From: Chloroflexota bacterium
GTDB taxonomy: Bacteria; Chloroflexota; Anaerolineae; Epilineales; SHYO01
Direction of reading: 5' to 3'
Length of the DNA: 37,975 nucleotides
Assembly: GCA_009692745.1 (NCBI GenBank)
Contig: SHYO01000020.1
Span: 1-37,975 of the forward strand
Part shown: positions 23,635 through 32,129 of the stretch, piece after piece
Position numbering within the stretch: the first letter of the stretch is position 1
How the letters are laid out: the number at the start of each line of letters is the position of its first letter
Notes under the pieces: generated by a model
Database searches by the model: none
Told to the model about the DNA's origin: nothing
What the model saw: only the letters and a program-made list of their open reading frames with translations
Position numbers and translations under genes: made by a program

Positions 23635-24414
23635 CTATATATTCCGAATGTGGAGGGAGGAGAGGTCGAGCCATTGGGGATGAGGAATGGATTCGGTGGC
23701 GAAGGAGAGCTGGCCGTCGTGGGTCAGGACGGCTACCTGGTTGTCCATCCAGGCGACAAAGCCGAGCGGTCCGGCGGGCGGGCTGGAGGTAGACAGCAGA
23801 AGCTGGTCATCGACCCAGAATTGGGCCAAGTCGCGCCGCCATTCCAGGCGATAGGTATGCCATTCGGCCAGGGACGCAGCCGGCAAGGCAATTTCGCGGG
23901 CGCCGATGGCGCGGCTGCCGGCGCGCACCGCCAGCTTGGCCAGGCCGGGAACCTTCAGTACCAGGTTGCCCAGCGCCAGGATGGGCGCAGGCAGGTCGCC
24001 ACTGGCGATAGCACCGGCTTTCCAACCCCAGGGGGGCGACCGGGGGTCCCAGGCCAGGGCGGAGCGCGGCGAAGCGGAGAAGAACCAGAGGGCGTTGGGC
24101 AGGGCGCCGACACCGGCCGCAGGATCGCCGGGGGCATTCCAGAAGCCGAATCCTGCTGTGCCATAGAGTTCCCCCGCCGGGTGGGAGGCGCGCAGGCGGG
24201 CCGTGCAGACCAGGGGCGGGCGCCAGGGCAAACGGGAACGCGCCACCAACCGGTAGTCACCGATTTCGACATCGGCCAGGGCTCCGGCGCTGGTCCGATT
24301 GAGCGCCAGGCGCAAGCCAGCGGCATTGATCACCAGATCGACCGGACCGGTGGCAAAGCGCTGCCAATAGGGGGAGAGCGTGGGTTGGAAGGTGTCAGAG
24401 ATGTGCATCATCAA
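23635..24414 (-). CDS. concanavalin-A-like (GH16-type jelly-roll) hypothetical protein
   Basis: The frame of up to 259 residues opens with three consecutive ATGs (24414, 24411 and so on) and no clear SD. The segments GELYGTAGFGFWNAP, ALWFFSASPRSALAW, EWHTYRLEWRRDLAQFWVDDQLL and GPLGFVAWMDNQVAV are typical of a lamin-G/GH16-like jelly roll. I see no GH16 catalytic ExDxxE motif, so binding rather than hydrolysis is more likely. No signal peptide is visible. It is first in a leftward cluster with the SUMF1 and TMEM175 genes. Confidence 0.65.
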   Translation of the reverse strand: MMMHISDTFQPTLSPYWQRFATGPVDLVINAAGLRLALNRTSAGALADVEIGDYRLVARSRLPWRPPLVCTARLRASHPAGELYGTAGFGFWNAPGDPAAGVGALPNALWFFSASPRSALAWDPRSPPWGWKAGAIASGDLPAPILALGNLVLKVPGLAKLAVRAGSRAIGAREIALPAASLAEWHTYRLEWRRDLAQFWVDDQLLLSTSSPPAGPLGFVAWMDNQVAVLTHDGQLSFATESIPHPQWLDLSSLHIRNI

Positions 24415-24599
24415 CCACTGTTAAAAGTTGGAAAGTTGGCAGGTTATAAAGTCGACTTGATTGATAGAAGGGTGTTCTCCGCACCCGGCAAAAATCGAGC
24501 AAGCTACATCTTTCAAGATGTAATGTTCCCAACATGAGCAGGATACTATATGTAAGGCACTACACCTTAAAAGGTGTAGCTTGAGCACACTCGACACGT
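24415..24599. repeat. intergenic hairpin repeat, copy B
   Basis: The region holds AAGTTGGCAGGTTATAA (24433-24449), hairpin CTACATCTT-TC-AAGATGTAA (24504-24523), ACTATATGTA (24544-24553) and hairpin CTACACCTT-AA-AAGGTGTAG (24560-24579). The order is that of copy A at 21489-21899, with shorter spacers. It lies just past the 3' end of recN. Confidence 0.75.
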
Positions 24600-26354
24600 T
24601 TACGCCGTTTTTTGCGTCTTCAAGGCGCTGCTCTGCTGCAGCATCTCGGCGGCCTTCTGGCGCGTCAGGTCACTGGCGAAGCCCAGCATGTTGCTCAACT
24701 CCTCGATGCGCTCCTGGTCGCGGATGGATTTCACCACCGTAGTGGTGCGGCCATCGTGCAGGCTCTTACGCACATGCAGGTGGGTCTCGCCGAAGGAGGC
24801 AATTTGCGGCAGGTGGGTGACACACAGCACCTGGTGGTTGCCGGCCAAGCCCCAGAGCTTCTGGCCTACAATTTCGCCGACCCGCCCCCCCACGCCGGCA
24901 TCGACCTCGTCGAAGATCAGGGTAGGCACGGGATCGGCCTGGGACAGAACCGTCTTCATGGCGAGCATGAGGCGGGCGGTTTCGCCACCGGAGGCGATCT
25001 TGACCAGGGGCGCGAAGGGTTCGCCCTGGTTAGGGGCGATCATGAACTCAACCCGGTCAACACCGGTATGGTCAAAGGCCACCGGTTCGGCATAGTCGGG
25101 CAGCAGGACGCCCTCGGGGTCGGGATGGTATTGGAAGTCGGCGGTAAAGCGGGCGCCCGACATGGCCAGGTCGGCCAACTGCTGCTCGATCGCCTGGCCC
25201 AGGGTGGTAGCGGCAGCAGCCCGGGCGGCGGAGAGTGCGGCGGCAACCAGAGCCAAATCTGCCAGCAGGTGGGCCTCTTGCCGCGAGAGATCCTCCAGGC
25301 GCTCTTCGCTGTGCTGCAACTTATCCAACTCCTGGGCAGCCTCGGCGCCAAACGCCAGGATGGCTTCAATCGTATCGCCGTATTTACGCTTCAGGCGGAA
25401 GATCAGGTCGAGCCGTTCTTCGACGGCCTCCAGGCGGCCGGGGTCCAGGTCGATAGCGTCGCGGTAGGTACGCAGGGAACGGCTCAGGTCTTCGAATTGG
25501 AAGGTGATTTCTTCGGCCAGGCGGTGCAACTGGTCGGTGGTGGGGTCCAGCAGGCGCAATTGGCTCAGGTCGCGCAAGGCGTCGTTCACCTGGTCGAAAG
25601 CGGCAGGGAGATCATCCCGCCCGGCGTAGATGCGCTCATAGGCGTTTTGGGCCAGCTCAATGAGCTTTTCAGCGTTGCTCAGGCGCTGGCGCTCCACTTG
25701 CAAGGCCTCATCTTCGCCGGGCTGTAGCAGGGCATCCTGAATCTCCTGCGCCTGGTAGGTGAGCAGATCGATGCGCCGCTCGCGCTCGCGGGCCGCCGTG
25801 CGCAGGCTCTGCATCTCGCGCCGCACCTGGCGCACCTGGCGCACCAACTCGGCAACCTGGCCGCGCAGGGGGCTCAGTCCGGCAAAGCGGTCCAGGTATT
25901 CGACGTGATCCTTGGGGCGCATCAGGGCCAGGTGATCGCCCTGGCCGTGGATATCTATCAGGAAGTCGCCCATCTGCTGCAGGGTACGTAGCGGGACGGC
26001 GCGGCCGTTGATGCGGCAAACATTCCGGCCGGCGCGCTGGATGTCGCGGCTAATGATGATGGTGCCGGCGTCATCCGGGGCGGCGGGGTCCAGCAGGCCC
26101 AGCTCCTCCATCATAGGGCGGACGAGGCCCAACGCGCTATCGTCCAACAGGAAGACACCTTCAACACGGGCCATATCGGCCCCCGCGCGGACGGCATGGG
26201 TATCGGCGCGCCCTCCCAGCAGCAGACCGACGGCATCGATGATGATGGATTTGCCGGCGCCGGTTTCCCCAGTCAGGACATTAAAGCCGGGGCTAAGTTG
26301 TAAATGCAGGTGGTCAATAATGGCAAAATCGGTAATAGTCAGTTCGGCCAGCAT
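24600..26354 (-). CDS. recN: DNA repair ATPase RecN
   Basis: This 584-residue SMC-like ATPase acts in double-strand break repair. Walker A GETGAGKS is near residues 29-36 inside ALTITDFAIIDHL...SIIIDAVGLLLGGRADT. Long coiled-coil segments rich in Leu, Glu, Gln and Arg occupy the middle. The C-terminal head has IASGGETARLMLAMK, the Walker B/signature DEVDAGVGGRVGEIVG, and VTHLPQIASFG. The length is normal. GGAG lies 11 bases before ATG 26354. Confidence 0.95.
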   Translation of the reverse strand: MLAELTITDFAIIDHLHLQLSPGFNVLTGETGAGKSIIIDAVGLLLGGRADTHAVRAGADMARVEGVFLLDDSALGLVRPMMEELGLLDPAAPDDAGTIIISRDIQRAGRNVCRINGRAVPLRTLQQMGDFLIDIHGQGDHLALMRPKDHVEYLDRFAGLSPLRGQVAELVRQVRQVRREMQSLRTAARERERRIDLLTYQAQEIQDALLQPGEDEALQVERQRLSNAEKLIELAQNAYERIYAGRDDLPAAFDQVNDALRDLSQLRLLDPTTDQLHRLAEEITFQFEDLSRSLRTYRDAIDLDPGRLEAVEERLDLIFRLKRKYGDTIEAILAFGAEAAQELDKLQHSEERLEDLSRQEAHLLADLALVAAALSAARAAAATTLGQAIEQQLADLAMSGARFTADFQYHPDPEGVLLPDYAEPVAFDHTGVDRVEFMIAPNQGEPFAPLVKIASGGETARLMLAMKTVLSQADPVPTLIFDEVDAGVGGRVGEIVGQKLWGLAGNHQVLCVTHLPQIASFGETHLHVRKSLHDGRTTTVVKSIRDQERIEELSNMLGFASDLTRQKAAEMLQQSSALKTQKTA

Positions 26355-26493
26355 AAGGTATGTGGCTCCTGTATCTCAACGTTTCTCAAAAAATCGAACA
26401 CTTGTACTATTCCATTATACTCGATTTTGGAAATTTTTCCAGGGGGAAAGAGAGGAAAAAGCCAACAGGATATTCCCGAACCTCGTTATCTCA

Positions 26494-26637
26494 TCATCCA
26501 TGTGCCCAAAAGCCGCAGCGGGATAGGTTTGGCTGGTACTGGATACCCTGTACCAGGTCTATCTGGGTGGCAAAGTGGCCCCAGGTCACCAAAAACGCAT
26601 GCTGCGTCTGCTGGACTTCTGCTTCAGTGCTGTTCAT
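26494..26637 (-). pseudogene. N-terminal remnant of a transposase
   Basis: From ATG 26637 (GAGGAA upstream) 47 residues can be read. AFLVTWGHFATQIDLVQGIQ resembles the N-terminus of DDE transposases of IS4/IS1634-like groups. The frame then fails, and a neighbouring frame continues with VPAKPIPLRLLGTW before a stop. No inverted repeats or catalytic domain are seen. The rest of the gap between recN and the amidase gene holds nothing I can identify. Confidence 0.35.
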
Positions 26638-26690
26638 GAGCATTCCTCGTCGGGTGTCAAAATACCCATGAGCATACACGATTCGGAAGG

Positions 26691-28190
26691 TCACATCGCC
26701 AAGTCTGCCGTGGGCAGCAACTGGGGCGGGCGGCGGGCCTGGGTAGCCTGCTCGAAGGCGAAGGCCAGCTTCAGGAGCATAGGTTCCTGGTAGGCGCCGC
26801 CGATGAAGGAGAGCCCCACCGGCAGACCGCAGATATATCCGGCGGGCACGGTGATGCTGGGGTAGCCGGCCACCGCCGCCGGGCCGGAGCTGCCGCCGCC
26901 GCTATGATCGCCCAGGATCAGGTCGGTCATCCAGGCGGGAGGACCACTGGGGGCAATGATGGCATCCAGCCGGTCCTTGCTCAGGGTGGCATCGATACCT
27001 TCAGTGCGGGCGAGGCGCAGGTTCTGCTCCAGCGCCTGGCGATATGCCTCGCTCTGCAGAGATCCCTTCTCCTGGGCCGTGAGAAAGATTTCCTGGCCGA
27101 AGAAGGGCATCACTTTTTCCCGGTGCCGCTCATTGAAGTCGATCAACTCCTGCAGAGAATGCACCTGGGCAGCGGCGCCGCGCCCGGCCAGGTAGACATT
27201 CAGATACGCCTTGAACTCGTAGACCAGCACCTCGAATTCTGACTCTTTGAACTGGCGCGCCGTGACAATCTCCGCCGGGTCGATGATTTCCGCCCCCTGG
27301 CGGCGCATCTCGGCGATGGCAGATTCCATTACCCGGTCCACGGCCGGATGGTGGCCGAAGAAGGCGCGCGCCACCCCAATCCTGGCCCCGCGCAGGCCAT
27401 GTGGGTCGAGAAAGGGGGTATAATCGGTATAGACCTTGCCGGCGCTGGCCTGGGTGGCGCGGTCGGCAGGATCGATGCCGGTTAAGGCGCCTAGCAGGAT
27501 GGCGGCATCACGCACAGTGCGCGCCATGGGACCGGCGGTGTCCTGGCTGGGGGCTATAGGGATCAGGCCGGTACGGCTGGCAAGGCCCACGGTGGGCTTA
27601 ATCCCTACTATGCCATTGAAGGCAGCGGGGCAGATGATCGAGCCGTCGGTCTCGGTACCCACGGATACGGCACAGAAGTTGGCTGCCACCGCTACGCCCG
27701 ACCCGGAGCTGGAGCCGCAGGGGGTGCGATCCAGCGCGTAGGGATTGCGCGTCTGGCCGCCCAGGCTACTCCAGCCGCTGGTAGAGCGTTTGCCGCGGAA
27801 ATTGGCCCATTCGCTCAGATTGGTCTTGCCCAGGATCACCGCCCCGGCCTGCCGCAGCCGCGCCACGATAAAGGCATCCTGGGCGGCGCGGGAGCCGGCC
27901 AATGCCAGGGAGCCGGCGGTGGTCGCCATCTGATCACCCGTATCGATGTTATCCTTCAGCAGCACGGGGATGCCATGCAGCGCTCCCCGTGGTCCCTGGT
28001 CGCGGCGCTCGGCGTCCAGAACAGCAGCGATTTCCAGAGCAGCAGGGTTCAGCTCAATCACCGCGTTGACAGCCGGCCCCTGTTTGTCGAGCTGGCGGAT
28101 ACGCTCCAGGTAAGCCGTGGTAATCTCCACAGCGCTGGCGGCGCCGCGCTGCATCTGCGCTGATAATTGGTCAATGCTCAATTCTTCCAT
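26691..28190 (-). CDS. amidase-signature family hydrolase
   Basis: This 499-residue enzyme carries the amidase signature core. The catalytic Lys is in PVLLKDNIDT, the cis-Ser in CGSSSGSGVAVAANF, and the nucleophilic Ser in VGTETDGSI. LHGIP and KTNLSEWANFRG also match. Members hydrolyse diverse amides; the closest general look is the peptide/aryl-amidase type rather than GatA, because GatB and GatC are absent. GGGAG lies nine bases before ATG 28190. The gene appears monocistronic. Confidence 0.92.
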   Translation of the reverse strand: MEELSIDQLSAQMQRGAASAVEITTAYLERIRQLDKQGPAVNAVIELNPAALEIAAVLDAERRDQGPRGALHGIPVLLKDNIDTGDQMATTAGSLALAGSRAAQDAFIVARLRQAGAVILGKTNLSEWANFRGKRSTSGWSSLGGQTRNPYALDRTPCGSSSGSGVAVAANFCAVSVGTETDGSIICPAAFNGIVGIKPTVGLASRTGLIPIAPSQDTAGPMARTVRDAAILLGALTGIDPADRATQASAGKVYTDYTPFLDPHGLRGARIGVARAFFGHHPAVDRVMESAIAEMRRQGAEIIDPAEIVTARQFKESEFEVLVYEFKAYLNVYLAGRGAAAQVHSLQELIDFNERHREKVMPFFGQEIFLTAQEKGSLQSEAYRQALEQNLRLARTEGIDATLSKDRLDAIIAPSGPPAWMTDLILGDHSGGGSSGPAAVAGYPSITVPAGYICGLPVGLSFIGGAYQEPMLLKLAFAFEQATQARRPPQLLPTADLAM

Positions 28191-28308
28191 AGGGTTGGGC
28201 TCCCATCTGCTCCCGCTAGGGAGCGTTCAGGCGGAGGGTTGAAAGGAAAGGCCATCATAGCATGATGCCGAGATTTAGCCAAAAGGTGAATCGGGGAACA
28301 AACGGGGG

Positions 28309-28314
28309 TATAAT
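28309..28314 (+). promoter_or_regulatory. candidate -10 box of the second propeller glycosidase gene
   Basis: A perfect TATAAT lies 41 bases before ATG 28356. No good -35 hexamer is found 16-18 bases upstream, so an activator may be needed, or another promoter used. Confidence 0.35.
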
Positions 28315-28355
28315 GGGCACACGCCGCACACATTATACACCTGGAGAGTAGACAG

Positions 28356-29999
28356 ATGAATTCCAACCACTGGCACCTCTTGCTGGACAACTATAGTATC
28401 GCCCGCGCTACCGGTTTTGACCGCATAGTACACCATCCGCGCCCCCTGGGCGTGGTCCTGGCGCCAGATAAACCCTGGGAATCTGCCGGTGTGGGCATGA
28501 ATTACGTCGGGCAGCGCGCCAATGGGTCGTTCTTTGGCTTCTACAGCGCCATGTGGTGGGACCTGGACAAGGGCGCCGCCCAGCCTCCCTCCAAAGTGAC
28601 CGGGGGGCACGATCGGGCCCATGATATTATAAGCAGCATAGCATATGCCACCAGCGAGGATGGCATCCACTGGCACAAACCCATCCTGGGTCTGCTAGAT
28701 GGGCCGGCGGCTATTGACCGGCAGAAGTATGCCCCTTTCCCCACCGCCGCCGGGCTTACCCGAGAAAATAACCTGGGAGTGCCTATCGTGGTGGTCGCCG
28801 ACCTGGGGCAATTCGGCAACGTCACGGACCCGCAGCGGCGTTTTGCCCTGCGCCTGGCCCCCGGAGCACCCGGCACGCCCGGCGCCGCCGGCCCGGTGGG
28901 GGTGGGTTCTTCTTGGGCGCATGCGCCCCACGGCTACTTCGCCGCCGAAATCCCCGATTTTCTCAACGATCCTAATTGGCGCGAAAAATTGACGTATTCC
29001 GGCGGCAATTTCGATCCGCGCCGCCATTTCCTGCATTTCTGGGACGACATGCATGGAGAGTGGGTCGCTATCGAGCAGGGTGTCATACCGCACTGGCTGC
29101 CAACGCGGGAAGTAGGCCGCATGGCTTCCCAGGACCTGGTCAATTGGACTTCAGAAGCGGTGCTCTATCCCGATGCCGCCGACCCCCACCTGCCCTGGCA
29201 TTACGACGAATCCATGAGCCTGACCCCCTTCTGCGCCGAAGGTGTGATCTTCGGCCTGCTGAGTTGGTTTCACTCGGACCGCTCCCATCCCGATGGCGGT
29301 CCCAACCTGGCATCCACGCCGGAACACCCGCAAATCTGGCCCTGGGTGCGCAAGGGCAGCAACGAGATGCGCATCACCATCAGCCGGGATGGAGGGCGCA
29401 CGTGGGATCGCACTGCCAGCCGTGAAGCCTGGATTCCCCACGGCACTGAAGAAGACAGCTACGATCGCCTGGTGATCGGCAGCCTACCGCCTATGCGCAT
29501 GGGAGAGGAGGACTGGTTCTATGTGACTGTCATCGACGGCGATCACCTGGGCATCCGCAACAATGCCGCCCAAACTCCCTATTACCACCAACGCCTGCCC
29601 CGGCACCAGGTTGGTTTGTATGTGCAAAAGCATAACCGGTATGTCAGCCTGAGCACCCGCACCCAACCGGAAGTTCTGATTACCAACCCGGTGACGGTGG
29701 GCGGCAGCGTCCTGCAGTTGAACGTCGACGCCAGCCGCGGGGTAGTGCGGGTGGGCATCGCGGCCGCGGAGCCGGTCATGACATACAACGGCACTACACC
29801 CTCCACGGCAGCCCACCTTTACCAAGGGCAGATGTTACCCGGTTTCACCTTCGAGGACTGCCAGCCGGTGGATGTCAACAGCATCGAGCACACCGTCAGG
29901 TTTACAGGTGTCGATGGCCTGGCAGCGTTGCAAGGGCGAGCGGTGCGGCTGCTAATCCAGGTGCAGCATGCGGATGTGTATGGGTTCAGGTTTACCTAA
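28356..29999 (+). CDS. beta-propeller glycosidase/sialidase-like protein
   Basis: The protein has 547 residues with no signal peptide. It begins HLLLDNYSIARATGFDRIVHHPRPLGVVLAPDKPWE, the same opening as the protein at 11304-12767, and ends VRLLIQVQHADVYGFRF, like that protein's end. An Asp-box, SRDGGRTWDRTA, sits in one blade, as in sialidases and other BNR-repeat propellers. I assign it to the GH32/43-like five-bladed propeller group with an Ig-like C-terminal domain, substrate unknown. GGAG lies nine bases before ATG 28356. Confidence 0.75.
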   Translation: MNSNHWHLLLDNYSIARATGFDRIVHHPRPLGVVLAPDKPWESAGVGMNYVGQRANGSFFGFYSAMWWDLDKGAAQPPSKVTGGHDRAHDIISSIAYATSEDGIHWHKPILGLLDGPAAIDRQKYAPFPTAAGLTRENNLGVPIVVVADLGQFGNVTDPQRRFALRLAPGAPGTPGAAGPVGVGSSWAHAPHGYFAAEIPDFLNDPNWREKLTYSGGNFDPRRHFLHFWDDMHGEWVAIEQGVIPHWLPTREVGRMASQDLVNWTSEAVLYPDAADPHLPWHYDESMSLTPFCAEGVIFGLLSWFHSDRSHPDGGPNLASTPEHPQIWPWVRKGSNEMRITISRDGGRTWDRTASREAWIPHGTEEDSYDRLVIGSLPPMRMGEEDWFYVTVIDGDHLGIRNNAAQTPYYHQRLPRHQVGLYVQKHNRYVSLSTRTQPEVLITNPVTVGGSVLQLNVDASRGVVRVGIAAAEPVMTYNGTTPSTAAHLYQGQMLPGFTFEDCQPVDVNSIEHTVRFTGVDGLAALQGRAVRLLIQVQHADVYGFRFT

Positions 30000-30055
30000 A
30001 CAACATTCGGGGTTTTTGGGGGCATATAGGAATCATTTTCAAGGAAATATAGGTA

Positions 30056-30083
30056 TTGACTGATTTAAGTCGTGAGGTATACT
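30056..30083 (+). promoter_or_regulatory. promoter of the DUF433/DUF5615 operon
   Basis: TTGACT (30056-30061) and TATACT (30078-30083) are 16 bases apart, about 55 bases before the antitoxin ATG. Confidence 0.65.
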
Positions 30084-30138
30084 TCAAAAATGGATATGCA
30101 GGTAAAAGGAATTGACCTGAGAGATTGAGGAAAAGTCT

Positions 30139-30438
30139 ATGCATACAGTCATTGACATTGGCACCTTAATCGTCCGCTCTGCCGATATCCGGGGAGGGCG
30201 TCCGCGGATTGCCGGTACGGGCGTTACAGTGAAGCGGATAGCCGGCTGGTATAAACTCGGCCTGAGTCCAGAGGAGATAGTCGATCAAACCGGACATCTT
30301 ACTCTGGCGCAGGTTTATGCAGCTTTAGCTTATTACCATGCCAATCGGGACGAGATTGAAGCTGATCTGGCAAATGAGGAATCAGAAGCCGCAATGCTCG
30401 AAAAGCAGCACTATAAAGCTGGTCGAGAGGCTAAATGA
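30139..30438 (+). CDS. DUF433-family antitoxin
   Basis: The protein has 99 residues. The core GGRPRIAGTGVTVKRIAGWYKLGLSPEEIVD followed by HLTLAQVYAALAYYHANRDEI is the DUF433 winged-helix motif, found in VapB-like antitoxins. The tail is acidic and basic, as expected for a toxin-binding extension. It overlaps the toxin gene by four bases (ATGA), so the two are translationally coupled. Confidence 0.88.
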   Translation: MHTVIDIGTLIVRSADIRGGRPRIAGTGVTVKRIAGWYKLGLSPEEIVDQTGHLTLAQVYAALAYYHANRDEIEADLANEESEAAMLEKQHYKAGREAK

Positions 30439-30794
30439 GCATTCGTCTGTACATGGATGAAGACTCGATGGAAAGTGGCTTGGTCCGAGCTCTTAGAGCC
30501 CGCAGTGTGGATATTGTCACGGCGTTCGAGGCAAATATGATTAAGCGGACGGATGCTGAACATCTTGAATACGCCACATCGCAGAGGCGAGTCTTATGCA
30601 CGTTCAACATAGGCGACTTCTACCGTTTACACACAGATTATCTCACTCAAGGGAAGTTCCACATAGGCATCATTCTCATGCAACAGCAACGTTATGGAGT
30701 TGGCGAACAACTGCGCCGGTTGCTGAGGCTCATTGCTGATAAATCTATGGATAAGATGGAGAATCAAGTGGAATTCCTTGCCCATTGGAATTGA
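30435..30794 (+). CDS. DUF5615 PIN-like toxin
   Basis: The protein has 119 residues. It starts IRLYMDEDSMESGLVRALRARSVDIVTAFEA, the DUF5615 (Mut7-C/PIN-like) pattern with the early acidic pair MDED. CTFNIGDFYRLH follows, carrying the central Asp. The partner order antitoxin-toxin and the four-base overlap are those of type II modules in which this protein acts as a putative RNase. Confidence 0.86.
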   Translation: MSIRLYMDEDSMESGLVRALRARSVDIVTAFEANMIKRTDAEHLEYATSQRRVLCTFNIGDFYRLHTDYLTQGKFHIGIILMQQQRYGVGEQLRRLLRLIADKSMDKMENQVEFLAHWN

Positions 30795-30861
30795 TTTTTC
30801 ATCCGGTGCATACCTCTAGCAATATCTCGTAGGTGTCTAACCTGAGACACAGGACACTGAT

Positions 30862-32118
30862 TTGCCATTTCTGACTTCCATATTAAATCTACGCCGTCTG
30901 GTCATTCCCTACAACCAGAAACAATTCCTGGGAGAGAGCGCCTCCACCGGCATCGCGATGGGATTGTCCAGCGCCTTTATGCCCATCCTGGCCTTGCGCT
31001 GGGGCGCCTCCCCGAACGAATTGGCGCTGCTGGGCGCCATGCCGTATGTGATCTATACCATTTTCAGCATTCCCGCTGGGCGCATCTTCGAGCGGTCTGC
31101 CCATCCGCGCACCTCCCTGGCCATAGGCCAACTCTTCTGGCGTGCCAGTTATCTGCTGATCGCAGCGTTGCCCTGGATCTCCCCCAGCCTGCGCATCCCG
31201 GCTATGATCCTGATTAGTGGCCTGGCCATCTTTCCGGCGGCGCTCTACAACGTCGCGATCATCGCCGTTATCGGTGACCTGGAGCTGCGGCAGCGCCACT
31301 CCTGGATTATTGGGATACGCCGCTCCTTCAGCAGCCTGAGCGCTGCCAGTAGTACCCTACTAGCCGGCTGGCTACTTACCATACTCCCCTTTCCCGGCAA
31401 CTATCAGACTATCTTGCTGATTGCTTTTTCGGCCGGGGTGGTGGCCGTGGCTTTTATCCAGCGTCTCGACTACTCCGCGCGCCCGGCGCACCTGGCGCCT
31501 GCCGGTGAGCGGGGCGGGGCTCCCAGCGGCGCGGGTGTTTTCCGCCCGCGGCAATTGCTAAGCCAGCATCGCCCCTTCTTCCTTTTTTGCCTGGGCGCCT
31601 GCCTGTTCAATGCCGGTTACTACATGACCATTCCCCTGTTTCCGCTGTACCAGGTAAAAGTCTTGGGAGCCAACGAGGCCTGGATCGGCCTGCTCGCCAC
31701 GATCCAACAGGCCGTTATGGTAGCTGCTGTCCTGCTGTGGGCCAAGTTAACCCAGCGTTGGGGCGTCAACGTGATCTTCGGCGGCACCACCGCCGGTTGG
31801 AGCCTGGTACCCCTGGCGATGGCCTTCACCTCCGCCCTGCCCCAACTTATCCCTATCGCCGCCTGGCACGGCCTCTTCTGGTCCGGTTGGGCGCTGGCTA
31901 CTTACGTGGGCATGTTGGAAACTGCGCCCGCGTCGCGCCGCGCCAGCTTTACGGGCTTCTATACCAGCGTCAGCAGCATGTTGGGTTTCGTGGGCCCGCT
32001 GGTCGGCGTGCAACTCCAGCAACACTTTGGCTTCCAGGTGGCGCTAGGCAGCATCAGCCTGATGTCTATCACCGGCGCCATCGTGCTCCTCGTTAGTTTC
32101 CCAATCCGCAAAGTTTAA
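30862..32118 (+). CDS. MFS transporter, copy 1
   Basis: This 418-residue, very hydrophobic protein has about 12 membrane segments and an MFS motif-A-like loop (GRIFERSAHPRTS) after helix 2. The central cytoplasmic loop is Gly/Pro/Arg rich (around residues 210-230). The substrate is unknown. The start is TTG 30862 with AGGA seven bases upstream; no nearby ATG fits. A second, equally long copy follows after 11 bases, so the pair is a tandem duplication in one transcript. Confidence 0.88.
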   Translation: MPFLTSILNLRRLVIPYNQKQFLGESASTGIAMGLSSAFMPILALRWGASPNELALLGAMPYVIYTIFSIPAGRIFERSAHPRTSLAIGQLFWRASYLLIAALPWISPSLRIPAMILISGLAIFPAALYNVAIIAVIGDLELRQRHSWIIGIRRSFSSLSAASSTLLAGWLLTILPFPGNYQTILLIAFSAGVVAVAFIQRLDYSARPAHLAPAGERGGAPSGAGVFRPRQLLSQHRPFFLFCLGACLFNAGYYMTIPLFPLYQVKVLGANEAWIGLLATIQQAVMVAAVLLWAKLTQRWGVNVIFGGTTAGWSLVPLAMAFTSALPQLIPIAAWHGLFWSGWALATYVGMLETAPASRRASFTGFYTSVSSMLGFVGPLVGVQLQQHFGFQVALGSISLMSITGAIVLLVSFPIRKV

Positions 32119-32129
32119 AGGGCAGTGAT

